DNA of 64,000 nt from CAVRQM01 sp963732775. Lineage in GTDB: Bacteria; Pseudomonadota; Alphaproteobacteria; Acetobacterales; Acetobacteraceae. Location: assembly GCA_963732775.1 (NCBI GenBank), contig CAVTAR010000003.1, positions 310,001-374,000 on the forward strand, given 5' to 3'. The position numbers and the translations under genes were made by a program. Shown here piece after piece: positions 35,670 through 44,334 of this stretch; position 1 is the first letter of the stretch; every line of letters begins with the position of its first letter. A model generated the notes under the pieces. That model saw only the letters and a list, made by a program, of their open reading frames with translations. It was not told where the DNA came from and made no database searches.

Positions 35670-36845
35670 GTGATCGACCTCTCCCCCACCGAGGAGCAGC
35701 GCCTGCTGGTCGACACGGTGCGCGCCTTCGTCGGGCGCGAGCTGATGCCGCACGAGGACACGCTGGAGCGCACCGGCGAGGTGCCGCCCGACTTGCGCCG
35801 CGTCATCCACGCGCGCGGCAAGGAACTCGGCCTGCAGGCGTACAACATTCCCGAGGCATTCGGCGGCGGGGGGCTGTCGGCGGTGGATTCGGTGCTGATC
35901 GAGAAGGAACTCGGCCGCACCAGCCTGGCACTGAACGAGTGCGTGCATCGCCCCTACGCCATCCTGTGCGCCTGCCGGGGACAGCAGGTCGATCGCTACC
36001 TGCGCCCCGCCGTCGCCGGCGACAAGCGCGACTGCATCGCCATGACCGAGCCGCAGGCGGGCTCGGACGTGCGCTCGATGCAGACCCGCGCCGTGCGGCG
36101 TGGCGACGACTGGGTGATCAACGGCACCAAGCACTTCATCTCGCAGGCGCGGATCGCCGATTTCGTGCTGCTGTTCGCGGCGACTGGCCAGGAAGCCGGC
36201 GAGGCAGGTGGCGAGGATGGCGCGAGAAAGCGCATCTCCTGCTTCTTGGTCGACATCGACCAGCCCGGCATGACGGTCTCGCCGGGCTACCGCTGCGTCT
36301 CGCATCGCGGCTACGTCAACGATATACTGAGTTTCCAGGACTGCGTGCTGCCAGGCTGGCGGCTGATGGGGGCCGAGGGGCAAGGCTTCGCGCTCATCAA
36401 CGACTGGCTCGGGGTCACCCGCCTCAGCCTCGCGGCCCAGTGCGTGGCGCGTGCCGAGCGGGCCTTCGAGGTGGCGCTGGACTGGGCGGCGACGCGCGAG
36501 CAGTTCGGCCAGAAGATCGGCCGCTTCCAGGGCGTCTCGTTCAAGCTCGCCGACATGCGCATCGAGATCAGGTGCGCCAACCTGTTGCTGCTGGAATGCG
36601 CCTGGAAGATCGACCAGGGCAGCTTCACCGGGGAGGACGGCGCGATCGCGAAGGTGTTCTGCAGCGAAATGCTCGCACGCGTGTCGGACGCGGCGATCCA
36701 GGTGTGCGGCGGCATGGGGCTGATGGCCGACCTGCCGCTCGAGCGCATCTGGCGCGACGCGCGCATCGAGCGCGTCTGGGACGGCACGAACGAGATCCAG
36801 CGCCACATCATCTCGCGAGCCCTGCTTCGGCCGCTCGGGGCGTAG
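35670..36845 (+). CDS. Acyl-CoA dehydrogenase
   Basis: An FAD-dependent dehydrogenase of 391 residues, with GTG start and AGGAG 8 bases upstream. It shows the family motifs IAMTEPQAGSDVRSM (flavin/substrate site), WVINGTKHFIS, VALDWAATREQFGQKIGRFQ, QVCGGMGLM and the C-terminal IERVWDGTNEIQRHII. In many family members the residue after W/Y in that last motif is the catalytic Glu; here it is Asp, so the base may be Asp or may lie elsewhere as in isovaleryl-CoA dehydrogenase. The substrate is unknown. Confidence 0.92.
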   Translation: MIDLSPTEEQRLLVDTVRAFVGRELMPHEDTLERTGEVPPDLRRVIHARGKELGLQAYNIPEAFGGGGLSAVDSVLIEKELGRTSLALNECVHRPYAILCACRGQQVDRYLRPAVAGDKRDCIAMTEPQAGSDVRSMQTRAVRRGDDWVINGTKHFISQARIADFVLLFAATGQEAGEAGGEDGARKRISCFLVDIDQPGMTVSPGYRCVSHRGYVNDILSFQDCVLPGWRLMGAEGQGFALINDWLGVTRLSLAAQCVARAERAFEVALDWAATREQFGQKIGRFQGVSFKLADMRIEIRCANLLLLECAWKIDQGSFTGEDGAIAKVFCSEMLARVSDAAIQVCGGMGLMADLPLERIWRDARIERVWDGTNEIQRHIISRALLRPLGA

Positions 36846-36882
36846 CCGGCCGGCGACGCCCCGAGCGAGGCCGAGGCAACGC

Positions 36883-37578
36883 TCAGTCGGCGGCGGCGGC
36901 GCTGACCGGCAGGCTCGCGTTCTGCGGGAACATGTGGCGGCGCGCCTCCTCGTCCATTTCCTGCTTGAAGGCGAAGCGGGTGCGCCAACCGGCGCTGCGC
37001 TGCGCTGCCGGGCGGGCGCTGACCCGCTCGTGCCAGGCCTTCACGTGCGGATACGCCGCCCAGGCGTCCTCGCCCAGCATGAACGGAACGGCGTTGGCCC
37101 AGCCCCACAGCGACATGTCGGCAATGGAATAGGCGTCGCCCACCAGGAACTCCCGTCTGGCCAGTCGCGTCTCGAGGACGCTGTAGTGGCGTTCCACCTC
37201 ACGCGTGTAGCGGTTGATGGCGTAGTCGCTCTTCGGCGCCATGTGGCGGAAATGCACGGCCTGGCCGGAATACGGCCCCACGCCGGTGGCGACGAACATC
37301 AGCCACGACAGCAATTCGCCGCGCTGCGACGCGGGCGGCAGGAACTGCCCGGTCTTCTCGGCGAGGTAGAGCAGAATCGCGTTGGAATCGAACACCAATA
37401 CCCCGTCGTCGTCGATGGCCGGCGTCTTGGCATTCGGGTTGACGGCGACGAACGCCGGCTGGTGCTGCTCGCCCCGTCGCGTGTCGACCGGCACGACCTC
37501 GTGCGCCAGGCCGGTCTCCTCCAGGAACAGAACAACCTTCATCGGGTTGGGCGACGGGTGAAAGTAGAACCTCAGCAT
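36883..37578 (-). CDS. Glutathione S-transferase family protein
   Basis: A 231-residue two-domain protein. The N-terminal thioredoxin-like half has YFHPSPNPMKVVLFLEE and the glutathione-contact VFDSNAILLYLAEKTG (the SNAI turn). The helical C-terminal half has YSIADMSLWGWANAVPFM with the conserved N-capping Asp. The active site has Ser/Asn near residue 9-11 rather than Cys. The FVAVNPNAKTPAI loop is typical of bacterial GSTs near the Nu/Ure2p-like group. The substrate is unknown. It is convergent with the acyl-CoA dehydrogenase gene. Confidence 0.9.
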   Translation of the reverse strand: MLRFYFHPSPNPMKVVLFLEETGLAHEVVPVDTRRGEQHQPAFVAVNPNAKTPAIDDDGVLVFDSNAILLYLAEKTGQFLPPASQRGELLSWLMFVATGVGPYSGQAVHFRHMAPKSDYAINRYTREVERHYSVLETRLARREFLVGDAYSIADMSLWGWANAVPFMLGEDAWAAYPHVKAWHERVSARPAAQRSAGWRTRFAFKQEMDEEARRHMFPQNASLPVSAAAAD

Positions 37579-37689
37579 GTGCGCGCGCCTCTCCAGTGGG
37601 ATCGCGGTGGCGATCGGGATCGCTCTTAGCCTGCCCGCGTCGCCGCGTCTGCCGCGTCTGCCGCGCGACGGCTCATAGGCGTCACGCGC

Positions 37690-38268
37690 TCAGTACGGCA
37701 CGCCCTGCGCGCGCCTGTGGCGCAGCGCCTCGGCGTACCATTCGAGTTCCGCGAAGAAGCGGTCGGCGCGAGTCTGGAAGCGCGGATCGGTCAGATCTCC
37801 CGCCTCGGTCACGAGATCGCCGATCCTGGGAAACGGCAGCAGCGAGGGGATGCTCGGCATGCCGAGTTCGGCCAGCGTCATACGCAGCTGCATCGCCGCC
37901 CGCACGCCGCCGAACGGCGTGGGCGAGTAGCAGGCGATGGCCGACGGGCGCCAAAAATACTCCTCCAGGAAGTGATCGAGCAGGTTCTTCAGCGCCGGCG
38001 GAATGCCATGGTTGTACTCGCCGCTACAGATTACGAAGGCGTCGGCGCCGCGGTACAGGGCCGCGAGCCGCTCCATCACCGGCGGCGCCTCGCCTTGCGG
38101 GTGTTCCTTGTACATGCGGTCGAGCAGCGGCAGCGTGTCGACCAGCGGGTCGACCAGCTCTACCCGATGGCCGCGTGCGGCGAGTTGCGCAACCAGGTAG
38201 CGGGCGGCGCGAATGCCTTGCCGGTCGGACCGGACGGAGCCGTAGAGCACTGGGATGCTGAGCTTCAT
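37690..38268 (-). CDS. NADPH-dependent FMN reductase (flavodoxin fold)
   Basis: A 192-residue flavoprotein. The N-terminal phosphate-binding loop is VLYGSVRSDRQGIRAARYL, and the central SGEYNHGIPPALKNLLDH is the hallmark of the NADPH_FMN_red/azoreductase group (EYN-x-PP-LKN). The start at 38268 (MKLSIPVLYGS) fits the family N-terminus. Such enzymes supply reduced FMN or reduce quinones or azo compounds. It is separated from the GST gene by about 110 bases. Confidence 0.92.
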   Translation of the reverse strand: MKLSIPVLYGSVRSDRQGIRAARYLVAQLAARGHRVELVDPLVDTLPLLDRMYKEHPQGEAPPVMERLAALYRGADAFVICSGEYNHGIPPALKNLLDHFLEEYFWRPSAIACYSPTPFGGVRAAMQLRMTLAELGMPSIPSLLPFPRIGDLVTEAGDLTDPRFQTRADRFFAELEWYAEALRHRRAQGVPY

Positions 38269-38343
38269 CGTCGGTGAGGATAGGCGTTCGCGACCGCTCC
38301 GGCCATCCGGAATGGGGTTGCGCGGGGCAGCGAAGATGTCCGA

Positions 38344-39549
38344 TTGAAGTCCGTGCAGCCCCACCCGGACAAGCTGGTCGAGCTGGACGCGCTGCGCGGC
38401 ATTGCCGCGATGATGGTGTTCGTCGGGCATTTCTGCTACGGTATCGCACCGTCATCGGTCCCCCACCTCGCCGGCACGCCGTTCTACGTGGTGCTGAACG
38501 GGCCGGCCGCGGTGATCGTGTTCTTCGTGCTGTCCGGCTTCGTGCTCACCTTGCGGCCGCTGCGCCGGGCCCGGTTCGCCCCGCTCGGTGCCCTGCTGCT
38601 GAAACGCTGGCCGCGCCTGGCCGGGCCGGTGGTGGTCGCCGGGCTCGCCTATGCCCTAGCCGGCCTGCTCGGCCTGTATCCGCGCCCGGACCACCTGGCC
38701 GCCGCCGTGGCGCATCCGCCGCCCTACCTGTTCTGGGGCCAGGCGCAGCAGAACGAGCACGTGGGCGAGGTGCTGCACGAGGCGGTGCTCGGCACCTTCC
38801 TCGACGGCACCGCGCAGCACAACGCGGCGCTGTGGACCATGCACTGGGAACTGCTCGGCAGCTTTCTGGCCGCGGGTCTCGCAGCATTGCTGCTGTTGCC
38901 GGTGCCGCGGACCATTCGCGTGGCGCTGTTCGCCGCCGCGTGGCTGGGGGCCGGCCTCTACAGCCCGTGGCTGCTGCCGTTCCCGCTCGGCGTCGCCGGC
39001 GCCGCCCTGCACGATGCGCGCAACACCCGCCCGCGCATCCCCGGCGCGCTCGCCATAGCCATGGTGCTGGGGGGCGCGGTGCTGCTCGCGTGGAACGTCA
39101 ACGACACGCACGGCATCTGGGCCTGGACCACGCGCTTCGCCTGGTCGCGCCACCCCTGGACGTGGTTCGGCACGCAGTCGCTCGGCGCCGCCGCGTGGAT
39201 GGCGGTCGCCCTGTACAACCCCACGGCCCGAAGCTGGCTCGCGGGGCGCCTCGGCGCACTGGCCGGGCGACTGTCGTTCCCGTTCTACCTCACGCACCTG
39301 CTGGTGCTGACGTCGTTCACCTGCTGGGCCTATATCGCCGCGGTGCCCGGCGGCGCCACGCCCTGGTCGACGGCGGCGCTGTTCGTTGCGACACTGGGCG
39401 TTACCGTGGTCCTCGCCACGCCGCTGATGTGGTTCGACCAATGGTGGATTCGCGTGCTTGGCCGTGCCGCGGCTGCGGTCTGGCCAGCCACGCGGCGACC
39501 GAGCGCCGCCGCCGCCGGCGCCCAGGCCCTGCCATCGGCGAAGCGATAG
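38344..39549 (+). CDS. Acyltransferase family 3 membrane protein (OafA/YrhL type)
   Basis: A 401-residue inner-membrane protein with about ten hydrophobic helices. The N-terminus has the signature ELDALRGIAAMMVFVGHF, whose His is the proposed active residue. FFVLSGFVLTLRPL is the second family motif. These enzymes O-acylate surface sugars or lipids. The start is uncertain: TTG at 38344, GTG at 38350, or another nearby, with no clear ribosome-binding site. It follows the divergent flavin reductase gene by 75 bases. Confidence 0.9.
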   Translation: MKSVQPHPDKLVELDALRGIAAMMVFVGHFCYGIAPSSVPHLAGTPFYVVLNGPAAVIVFFVLSGFVLTLRPLRRARFAPLGALLLKRWPRLAGPVVVAGLAYALAGLLGLYPRPDHLAAAVAHPPPYLFWGQAQQNEHVGEVLHEAVLGTFLDGTAQHNAALWTMHWELLGSFLAAGLAALLLLPVPRTIRVALFAAAWLGAGLYSPWLLPFPLGVAGAALHDARNTRPRIPGALAIAMVLGGAVLLAWNVNDTHGIWAWTTRFAWSRHPWTWFGTQSLGAAAWMAVALYNPTARSWLAGRLGALAGRLSFPFYLTHLLVLTSFTCWAYIAAVPGGATPWSTAALFVATLGVTVVLATPLMWFDQWWIRVLGRAAAAVWPATRRPSAAAAGAQALPSAKR

Positions 39550-39577
39550 CCGTCGCAGCGACCCGGTGAGACCCGGC

Positions 39578-39605
39578 TTGCCGCGCCGCACGCAGCGTGT
39601 ATAAC
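39578..39605 (+). promoter_or_regulatory. Sigma70-type promoter of the rpsF operon
   Basis: TTGCCG (39578-39583) and TATAAC (39600-39605) are separated by 16 bases. They lie about 120 bases before rpsF, leaving a leader of roughly 115 bases. This is one of the cleanest promoter matches in the window. Confidence 0.6.
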
Positions 39606-39727
39606 CCGCGGCTTCCCTGCCGGGGGGCACGGCGCCCGCCGGCTATGCTCGCGCGCCAATGGTGGCGCGGGAACGCCCTCGTGAAAACGGGGGAGTTCCG
39701 GAGCGGAGACAAGCCAGAGGGGACCAC

Positions 39728-40204
39728 ATGCCGATGTACGAATGCGTGCTGATCGCACGCAACGATGTGACGCAGGCCCAGGTCGAGGCGATCGCCGACA
39801 CCATCGCGGCCCAGGTCGAGCCCGACGGCGGCGCGGTGAAGAAACGCGAATACTGGGGCTTGCGCACGCTCGCCTACCGCATCAACAAAAACCGCAAGGG
39901 CCACTACATGCTGCTCGGCCTGGACGTGCCGCCGCCGGCGGTGGTCGAGATGGAACGGCAACTCGGCCTAAACGAGGACGTGCTGCGGTTCATGACCATC
40001 CGCGTGGACGAGATCGACGAGGCGCCGAGCGCCATCCTGACCCGCCGCTCCGACGACCGCGAGCGCGGCTTTCGCGGGCCGAAGCCGGCCGGGCGGTTCG
40101 AGAGCGGCCGCAAGCGCGGCTACGACGATCGCGAGGAGTTCCGCGCGCGCGACGCCGGCCCCGGCGACGAGCGGGACGGCGGCTTCCGCGGCCTGGAGGA
40201 ATAG
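39728..40204 (+). CDS. rpsF: 30S ribosomal protein S6
   Basis: A 158-residue S6, which pairs with S18 on the platform of the small subunit. It starts MPMYECVLIARNDVTQAQVE, after AGAGGGGAC. The core contains YWGLRTLAYRINKNRKGHY and the EDVLRFMTIRVDE strand. A charged tail of about 45 residues (Arg/Asp/Gly-rich) follows, which is common in alphaproteobacteria. It is first in the rpsF-rpsR-rplI operon. Confidence 0.97.
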   Translation: MPMYECVLIARNDVTQAQVEAIADTIAAQVEPDGGAVKKREYWGLRTLAYRINKNRKGHYMLLGLDVPPPAVVEMERQLGLNEDVLRFMTIRVDEIDEAPSAILTRRSDDRERGFRGPKPAGRFESGRKRGYDDREEFRARDAGPGDERDGGFRGLEE

Positions 40205-40206
40205 GG

Positions 40207-40482
40207 ATGTCAGACAGCACCGACGTCGGGCCGGCGCAGCGCCGCTCGGCCGTGGGCGCCCGCCGCCCATTCTACCGCCGCCGCAAGTCGTGCCCCTTCT
40301 CGGGGCCGAATGCGCCGAAGATCGACTACAAGGACGTGCGGCTGCTGTCGCGCTTCCTGTCCGAGCGCGGCAAGATCGTGCCGAGCCGGATCACCGCCGT
40401 GTCCGGCAAGAAGCAGCGGGAGCTGGCGCAGGCGATCAAGCGCGCGCGGTTCCTGGCGCTGCTGCCCTACATCGTGGCCTGA
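40207..40482 (+). CDS. rpsR: 30S ribosomal protein S18
   Basis: A 91-residue S18, the partner of S6. The family core is complete: RRPFYRRRKSCPFSG, IDYKDVRLLSRFLSERGKIVPSRIT and KKQRELAQAIKRARFLALLP. The N-terminus is somewhat longer than usual. It starts two bases after the rpsF stop. Confidence 0.97.
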   Translation: MSDSTDVGPAQRRSAVGARRPFYRRRKSCPFSGPNAPKIDYKDVRLLSRFLSERGKIVPSRITAVSGKKQRELAQAIKRARFLALLPYIVA

Positions 40483-40494
40483 GGGGACATCGTC

Positions 40495-41067
40495 ATGCCA
40501 GCCGTCGAACTGATCCTGCTGCAACGGGTCGACAAGCTCGGCCAGATGGGCGAGATCGTGCGGGTGAAGCCCGGCTTCGCGCGCAACTACCTGCTGCCGC
40601 AGCGCAAGGCGATTCGCGCCAGCAAGGACAACCTCGCTCGCTTCGCCACCCAGCGCGCGCAGCTCGAGGCGCAGAACCTGAAGCGCCGCGAGGAGGCCGA
40701 GCGGGTCGCCGAGCGCGTGCACGGCCTGACCGTCACGGTAATCCGCCAGGCCGGCGAGAGCGGCAGCCTGTATGGCTCGGTCTCGCCGCGCGATATCGCC
40801 GAGGCCTGCACCGCGGGAGGCCTCACGGTCGATCGCACGCAGGTGGTGCTGAGCCATCCGATCAAGACGCTCGGCCTGGTGCCGGTGCGCGTCGTGCTGC
40901 ACCCGGAGGTGTCGCTTGCCGTGACCGTCAACGTGGCGCGCAGCCCCGAGGAGGCCGAGCGGCAGGCACGCGGCGAGCGGGTCGGGCTCAACGCCGGCGA
41001 TGACGACGAGCCGACCGAGGCCGACATCGTGTTCGATCCGGGCGCCGGGCCACAGCCGGACGTGTGA
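40495..41067 (+). CDS. rplI: 50S ribosomal protein L9
   Basis: A 190-residue L9 with the N-terminal 23S rRNA-binding domain (VELILLQRVDKLGQMGEIV and VKPGFARNYLLPQRKA), the long connecting helix (residues about 45-75), and the C-terminal domain (GLTVTVIRQAGESGSLYGSV). An acidic tail of about 30 residues, including DDDEPTEADIVFD, extends beyond the usual end. It closes the operon 12 bases after rpsR. Confidence 0.97.
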   Translation: MPAVELILLQRVDKLGQMGEIVRVKPGFARNYLLPQRKAIRASKDNLARFATQRAQLEAQNLKRREEAERVAERVHGLTVTVIRQAGESGSLYGSVSPRDIAEACTAGGLTVDRTQVVLSHPIKTLGLVPVRVVLHPEVSLAVTVNVARSPEEAERQARGERVGLNAGDDDEPTEADIVFDPGAGPQPDV

Positions 41068-41220
41068 GGACGCGGCCTGGGTGCGGGCCGCCGGCCACTA
41101 CCAAGCGGCGAGACCCAAGCCCGGCATACTGCGCTCGCGCCCCTGGCTCTCGCGCGGATGGCTTGATCCGTGTTGACCCGGCTCCGCATAATCTCCGGGA
41201 GATCTCGACCCGGGGGCGCC

Positions 41221-42471
41221 ATGCGGACCGTGCTGTCTCACACCCTGCGCCGCTTCGTCGTCGTCGGGCGGCTGACCGTGCGCTGGCCTGACGGGTCGCT
41301 GTCCACCTATCAGGGCGCGCCCGGCCCGGAGGCCACCGTGCATCTCCGCGACGCTCGCACCGTCCACCGCGTCGCGACGAACCCTGGGCTCGCGATCGGC
41401 GAGGCGTACATGGACGGCCGCCTGGTGCCAGTTGATGACGACATCGCGGCGCTGCTCGACGTGCTGCTCACCAACCTCATGGCCGAGACCTCGGTCAAGC
41501 ACCTGGTGCGATTTCGCGCGGCGCTCGGCCGGTGGCAGCGGCGGCTGGCGCAGTTCAACCCGGCCGGGCGCGCGGCGCGCAACGTCGCCCACCACTACGA
41601 CCTGAGCGGGCGGCTCTACTCGCTGTTCCTCGACCGGGACCGGCAATACTCCTGTGCTTATTTTCGTCGCGGCGACGAGACGCTGGAGGAGGCGCAGGCG
41701 GCCAAGAAGCGGCACATCGCGGCAAAACTACTGCTTGACCGTCCCGACCTGCGGGTCCTCGACATCGGTTCCGGCTGGGGCGGCATGGCGCTCACGCTCG
41801 CGCGGGACTTTGGCGCCCGCGTCACCGGCATCACGCTGTCCAGCGAGCAGCTCGCGCAATCGCGCGCGCGCGCCGCGGCGGAAGGACTGGCCGACCGCGT
41901 GCGCTTCGAGATGCTGGACTATCGCGCGCTGGACCAGCGGTTCGACCGCATCGTCTCGGTCGGCATGTTCGAGCATGTCGGCGTCAACCACTATCGCGCC
42001 TTCTTCGCGGCGGTGCGGCGCTGCCTCGCGCCGGACGGCGTCGCCCTGCTGCACAGCATCGGCCGCGGCGACGGGCCGAGCTTCACCAATCCATGGCTCG
42101 CGAAATACATCTTCCCTGGCGGCTACTCGCCGGCGCTGTCGGAGGTCTTGCCGGCGGTCGAGCGATCGGGCCTGATCGCCACTGACGTGGAAATCCTGCG
42201 GTTGCACTACGCCGAGACCCTGCGTCATTGGCGGCGCCGGTTCGCGGCCAGCCGCAACGCGGTGCAGGCGATCTACGACGAGCGCTTCTGCCGCATGTGG
42301 GAGTTCTATCTCGCCTGCTCCGAACTCGCGTTCCGCCGCCAGGGCTTCATGGTGTTCCAGCTGCAGATGGCGCGGAGCCGCGATGCCGTGCCGCTGACGC
42401 GAGACTACATTGCCGGAGCCGAGCAGGCGGCGGCGCCGCCACTCGACGCGAGGCCGTGCGCTACCGCGTAG
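41221..42471 (+). CDS. cfa: Cyclopropane-fatty-acyl-phospholipid synthase
   Basis: Transfers a methylene group from S-adenosylmethionine to unsaturated membrane lipids. The 416-residue protein has an N-terminal lipid-binding domain. The methyltransferase domain follows: YSCAYFRRGDETLEEAQ, SAM-binding LDIGSGWGGMAL, GITLSSEQ and VGMFEHVGVNHY. The ATG at 41221 is preferred over 41170 because the domain starts just after it. The downstream signature (FPGGYSPALSEVLP) is also present. Product type follows the family, not a direct observation. Confidence 0.94.
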   Translation: MRTVLSHTLRRFVVVGRLTVRWPDGSLSTYQGAPGPEATVHLRDARTVHRVATNPGLAIGEAYMDGRLVPVDDDIAALLDVLLTNLMAETSVKHLVRFRAALGRWQRRLAQFNPAGRAARNVAHHYDLSGRLYSLFLDRDRQYSCAYFRRGDETLEEAQAAKKRHIAAKLLLDRPDLRVLDIGSGWGGMALTLARDFGARVTGITLSSEQLAQSRARAAAEGLADRVRFEMLDYRALDQRFDRIVSVGMFEHVGVNHYRAFFAAVRRCLAPDGVALLHSIGRGDGPSFTNPWLAKYIFPGGYSPALSEVLPAVERSGLIATDVEILRLHYAETLRHWRRRFAASRNAVQAIYDERFCRMWEFYLACSELAFRRQGFMVFQLQMARSRDAVPLTRDYIAGAEQAAAPPLDARPCATA

Positions 42472-42530
42472 CTGGCCGCCCGTCGGCGCCCGTGCGCAAG
42501 GGTCCGGCGGACCTGGTGGGAGCGTGGCCG

Positions 42531-43622
42531 ATGCGATTTCTTCTATGCCTGGGTTTGCTGACGGCCATGGCCGAACGCGCCCATGCCGACATCCGCATCG
42601 CCACGACCGGGCCGATGACCGGCGAGTCCGCCGTGTTCGGACCGCAGATGCGGGCCGGCGCCGAACTCGCCGTCGCCGACATCAACGGCCACGGCGGCTT
42701 GCCCGGCCAGACGGTGAAGCTGCTGGTGGAAGACGACGCGTGCGACCCGAAACAGGCGGTGGCCGTCGCCAACCGGCTGGCCGGCGAGCGCGTGAGCCTG
42801 GTCGCCGGCCATTTCTGCTCGTCCAGCTCGATCCCGGCGAGCAAGGTCTACACCGACGAGGGCATCATCGAGATCACCCCGAGCTCGGCCTCCAACCGCT
42901 ATACCGACGAGGGCGCCTGGAACACGTTCCGGGTCTGCGGGCGCGACGACCAGCAGGGCCGCTTCACCGGCCACACGCTGGCCACCATCGACCGCGACCA
43001 GGCCGTGGCAATTCTGCACGACAACACGACCTTCGGCAAAGGCGTCGCCGACGCCACGAAACAGGCGATGAACGCGGAGGGTAAGCAGGAGGCGCTGTAC
43101 CAGGCGTACACGCCGGGCGAGCGCGACTACACCGCCCTCGTCAGCCGGCTGAAGCAGGCGCACATCGAGGTGGTCTACATCGGCGGCTACCACGCCGCGA
43201 TCGGGCTGATCGTGCGCCAGGCGCGCGAGCAGGGTTTTGCCGCCCAGTTCCTCGGCAGCACGACCTTGCAGACCAAGGCGCTGTGGGACGTGGGCGGCCC
43301 GGCGATCGAGGGTTTTCGGCACGTCTTCTATGCCGACCCGCGCACGCTGCCGAGCGCCGCGCGCGTCGTCCAGGCTCTGGACGATCGCAAGATCGAGCCG
43401 GAGGGTTTCGTGCTCTACACCTACGCCGCCGTGCAGGTCTGGGCGCTCGCAGCAGCCAGGGCGGGCACGATCGACCCGAGGACGGTGGCAGCGACGCTAA
43501 GAGCGGGCAGCCCGTGGCAGACGGTATTGGGCGCGCTGTCCTTCGACGCCAAGGGAGACATCGCGAAGCCCGCCTATGCGTGGTACTTCTGGCACGATGG
43601 CGCCTATCATAAGGCGCCGTGA
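42531..43622 (+). CDS. Branched-chain amino acid ABC transporter substrate-binding protein (LivK family)
   Basis: A 363-residue periplasmic type I binding protein with a signal peptide (cleavage near ERAHA-D). The mature start DIRIATTGPMTGESAVFGPQM, then AELAVADINGHGG and CDPKQAVAVANRL, is typical of LivJ/LivK. The cysteine pair around CDPKQ...HFCSSSS is also typical. GGGAG lies about 10 bases before the ATG. No permease or ATPase genes are adjacent, so it is an orphan binding protein whose ligand cannot be assigned. Confidence 0.93.
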   Translation: MRFLLCLGLLTAMAERAHADIRIATTGPMTGESAVFGPQMRAGAELAVADINGHGGLPGQTVKLLVEDDACDPKQAVAVANRLAGERVSLVAGHFCSSSSIPASKVYTDEGIIEITPSSASNRYTDEGAWNTFRVCGRDDQQGRFTGHTLATIDRDQAVAILHDNTTFGKGVADATKQAMNAEGKQEALYQAYTPGERDYTALVSRLKQAHIEVVYIGGYHAAIGLIVRQAREQGFAAQFLGSTTLQTKALWDVGGPAIEGFRHVFYADPRTLPSAARVVQALDDRKIEPEGFVLYTYAAVQVWALAAARAGTIDPRTVAATLRAGSPWQTVLGALSFDAKGDIAKPAYAWYFWHDGAYHKAP

Positions 43623-43629
43623 CCCGCAG

Positions 43630-43908
43630 CTACATCCCGAGCGCCTTGCGGTAGACGTCGAGCAGCGTTTGCTGCTCCTCCACTTCGGCAGGCTCCTGCT
43701 TGCGGATGCGAATCAATTGCCGGATCACCTTGACGTCGAAGCCGGCGCTCTTGGCCTCGCTGTAGATGTCCTTGATGTCGCCCGCGAGTGCCTTGCGTTC
43801 TTCCTCCAGCCGTTCGATTCGCTCGATCAGCGAGCGCAGCCGCTCGGCCGACACGTTGCCCCACTGCGCGCGATCCTCGGGTTCCTTGGTGATCGAATCG
43901 AGCGCCAT
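43630..43908 (-). CDS. gapR: GapR-family DNA-binding protein (DUF2312)
   Basis: A 92-residue all-helical protein. The family core is EERKALAGDIKDIYSEAKSAGFDVKVIRQLIRIRKQ. In Caulobacter, GapR is a nucleoid-associated protein that clamps overtwisted DNA and helps topoisomerases during replication and transcription. The first 20 residues are variable. Basic residues in the second helix fit DNA contact. It is almost restricted to alphaproteobacteria and is a useful taxonomic marker. It is convergent with the LivK-type gene, 7 bases away. Confidence 0.94.
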   Translation of the reverse strand: MALDSITKEPEDRAQWGNVSAERLRSLIERIERLEEERKALAGDIKDIYSEAKSAGFDVKVIRQLIRIRKQEPAEVEEQQTLLDVYRKALGM

Positions 43909-43957
43909 GCCCCGTCCCCCGGTTGGTGAGCGGGCGTAGCGGCGGCCGCGCGGAGGG

Positions 43958-44269
43958 TCAATGCCGGGACGCCGACTCTTGGAACGCCGCCGCCGCCGCC
44001 TCGCTCGCCGGCTTCTGGTGCAGCGCCTGCCATTCCTTGTATGGCATTCCGTAGACGATCGCGCGAGCGTCGGGGTCCGACAGCTCCATCCCCCGCTCCG
44101 CGGCCGCCTCTCGGTACCACCGGCTCAGGCAGTTCCGGCAAAATCCGGCGAGGTTCATGAGGTCGATGTTCTGCACGTCCCCGCGCTCGCGCAGGTGCGC
44201 CACGAGGCGGCGAAACGCGGCAGCCTCCAGCTCGGTGCGCGTCGCGGGGTCGTCGGTGCTGGCGTCCAT
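43958..44269 (-). CDS. DUF1244 family protein
   Basis: A 103-residue protein with the conserved block FRRLVAHLRERGDVQNIDLMNLAGFCRNCLSRWY and the ending YGMPYKEWQALHQKPAS. This family has two conserved cysteines (FCRNC) and occurs mainly in alpha- and gammaproteobacteria. Its function is not known; the CxxC could bind metal or be redox-active. AGGAGG lies 7 bases before the ATG at 44269. It is transcribed toward gapR and divergent from the glycerate kinase gene. Confidence 0.9.
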   Translation of the reverse strand: MDASTDDPATRTELEAAAFRRLVAHLRERGDVQNIDLMNLAGFCRNCLSRWYREAAAERGMELSDPDARAIVYGMPYKEWQALHQKPASEAAAAAFQESASRH

Positions 44270-44334
44270 GGAAAGCCTCCTGTGCTGCTGCCCGAGATGG
44301 CGCGCCGGCGCGGTCTTGGCCATAGTCCGCCGCC

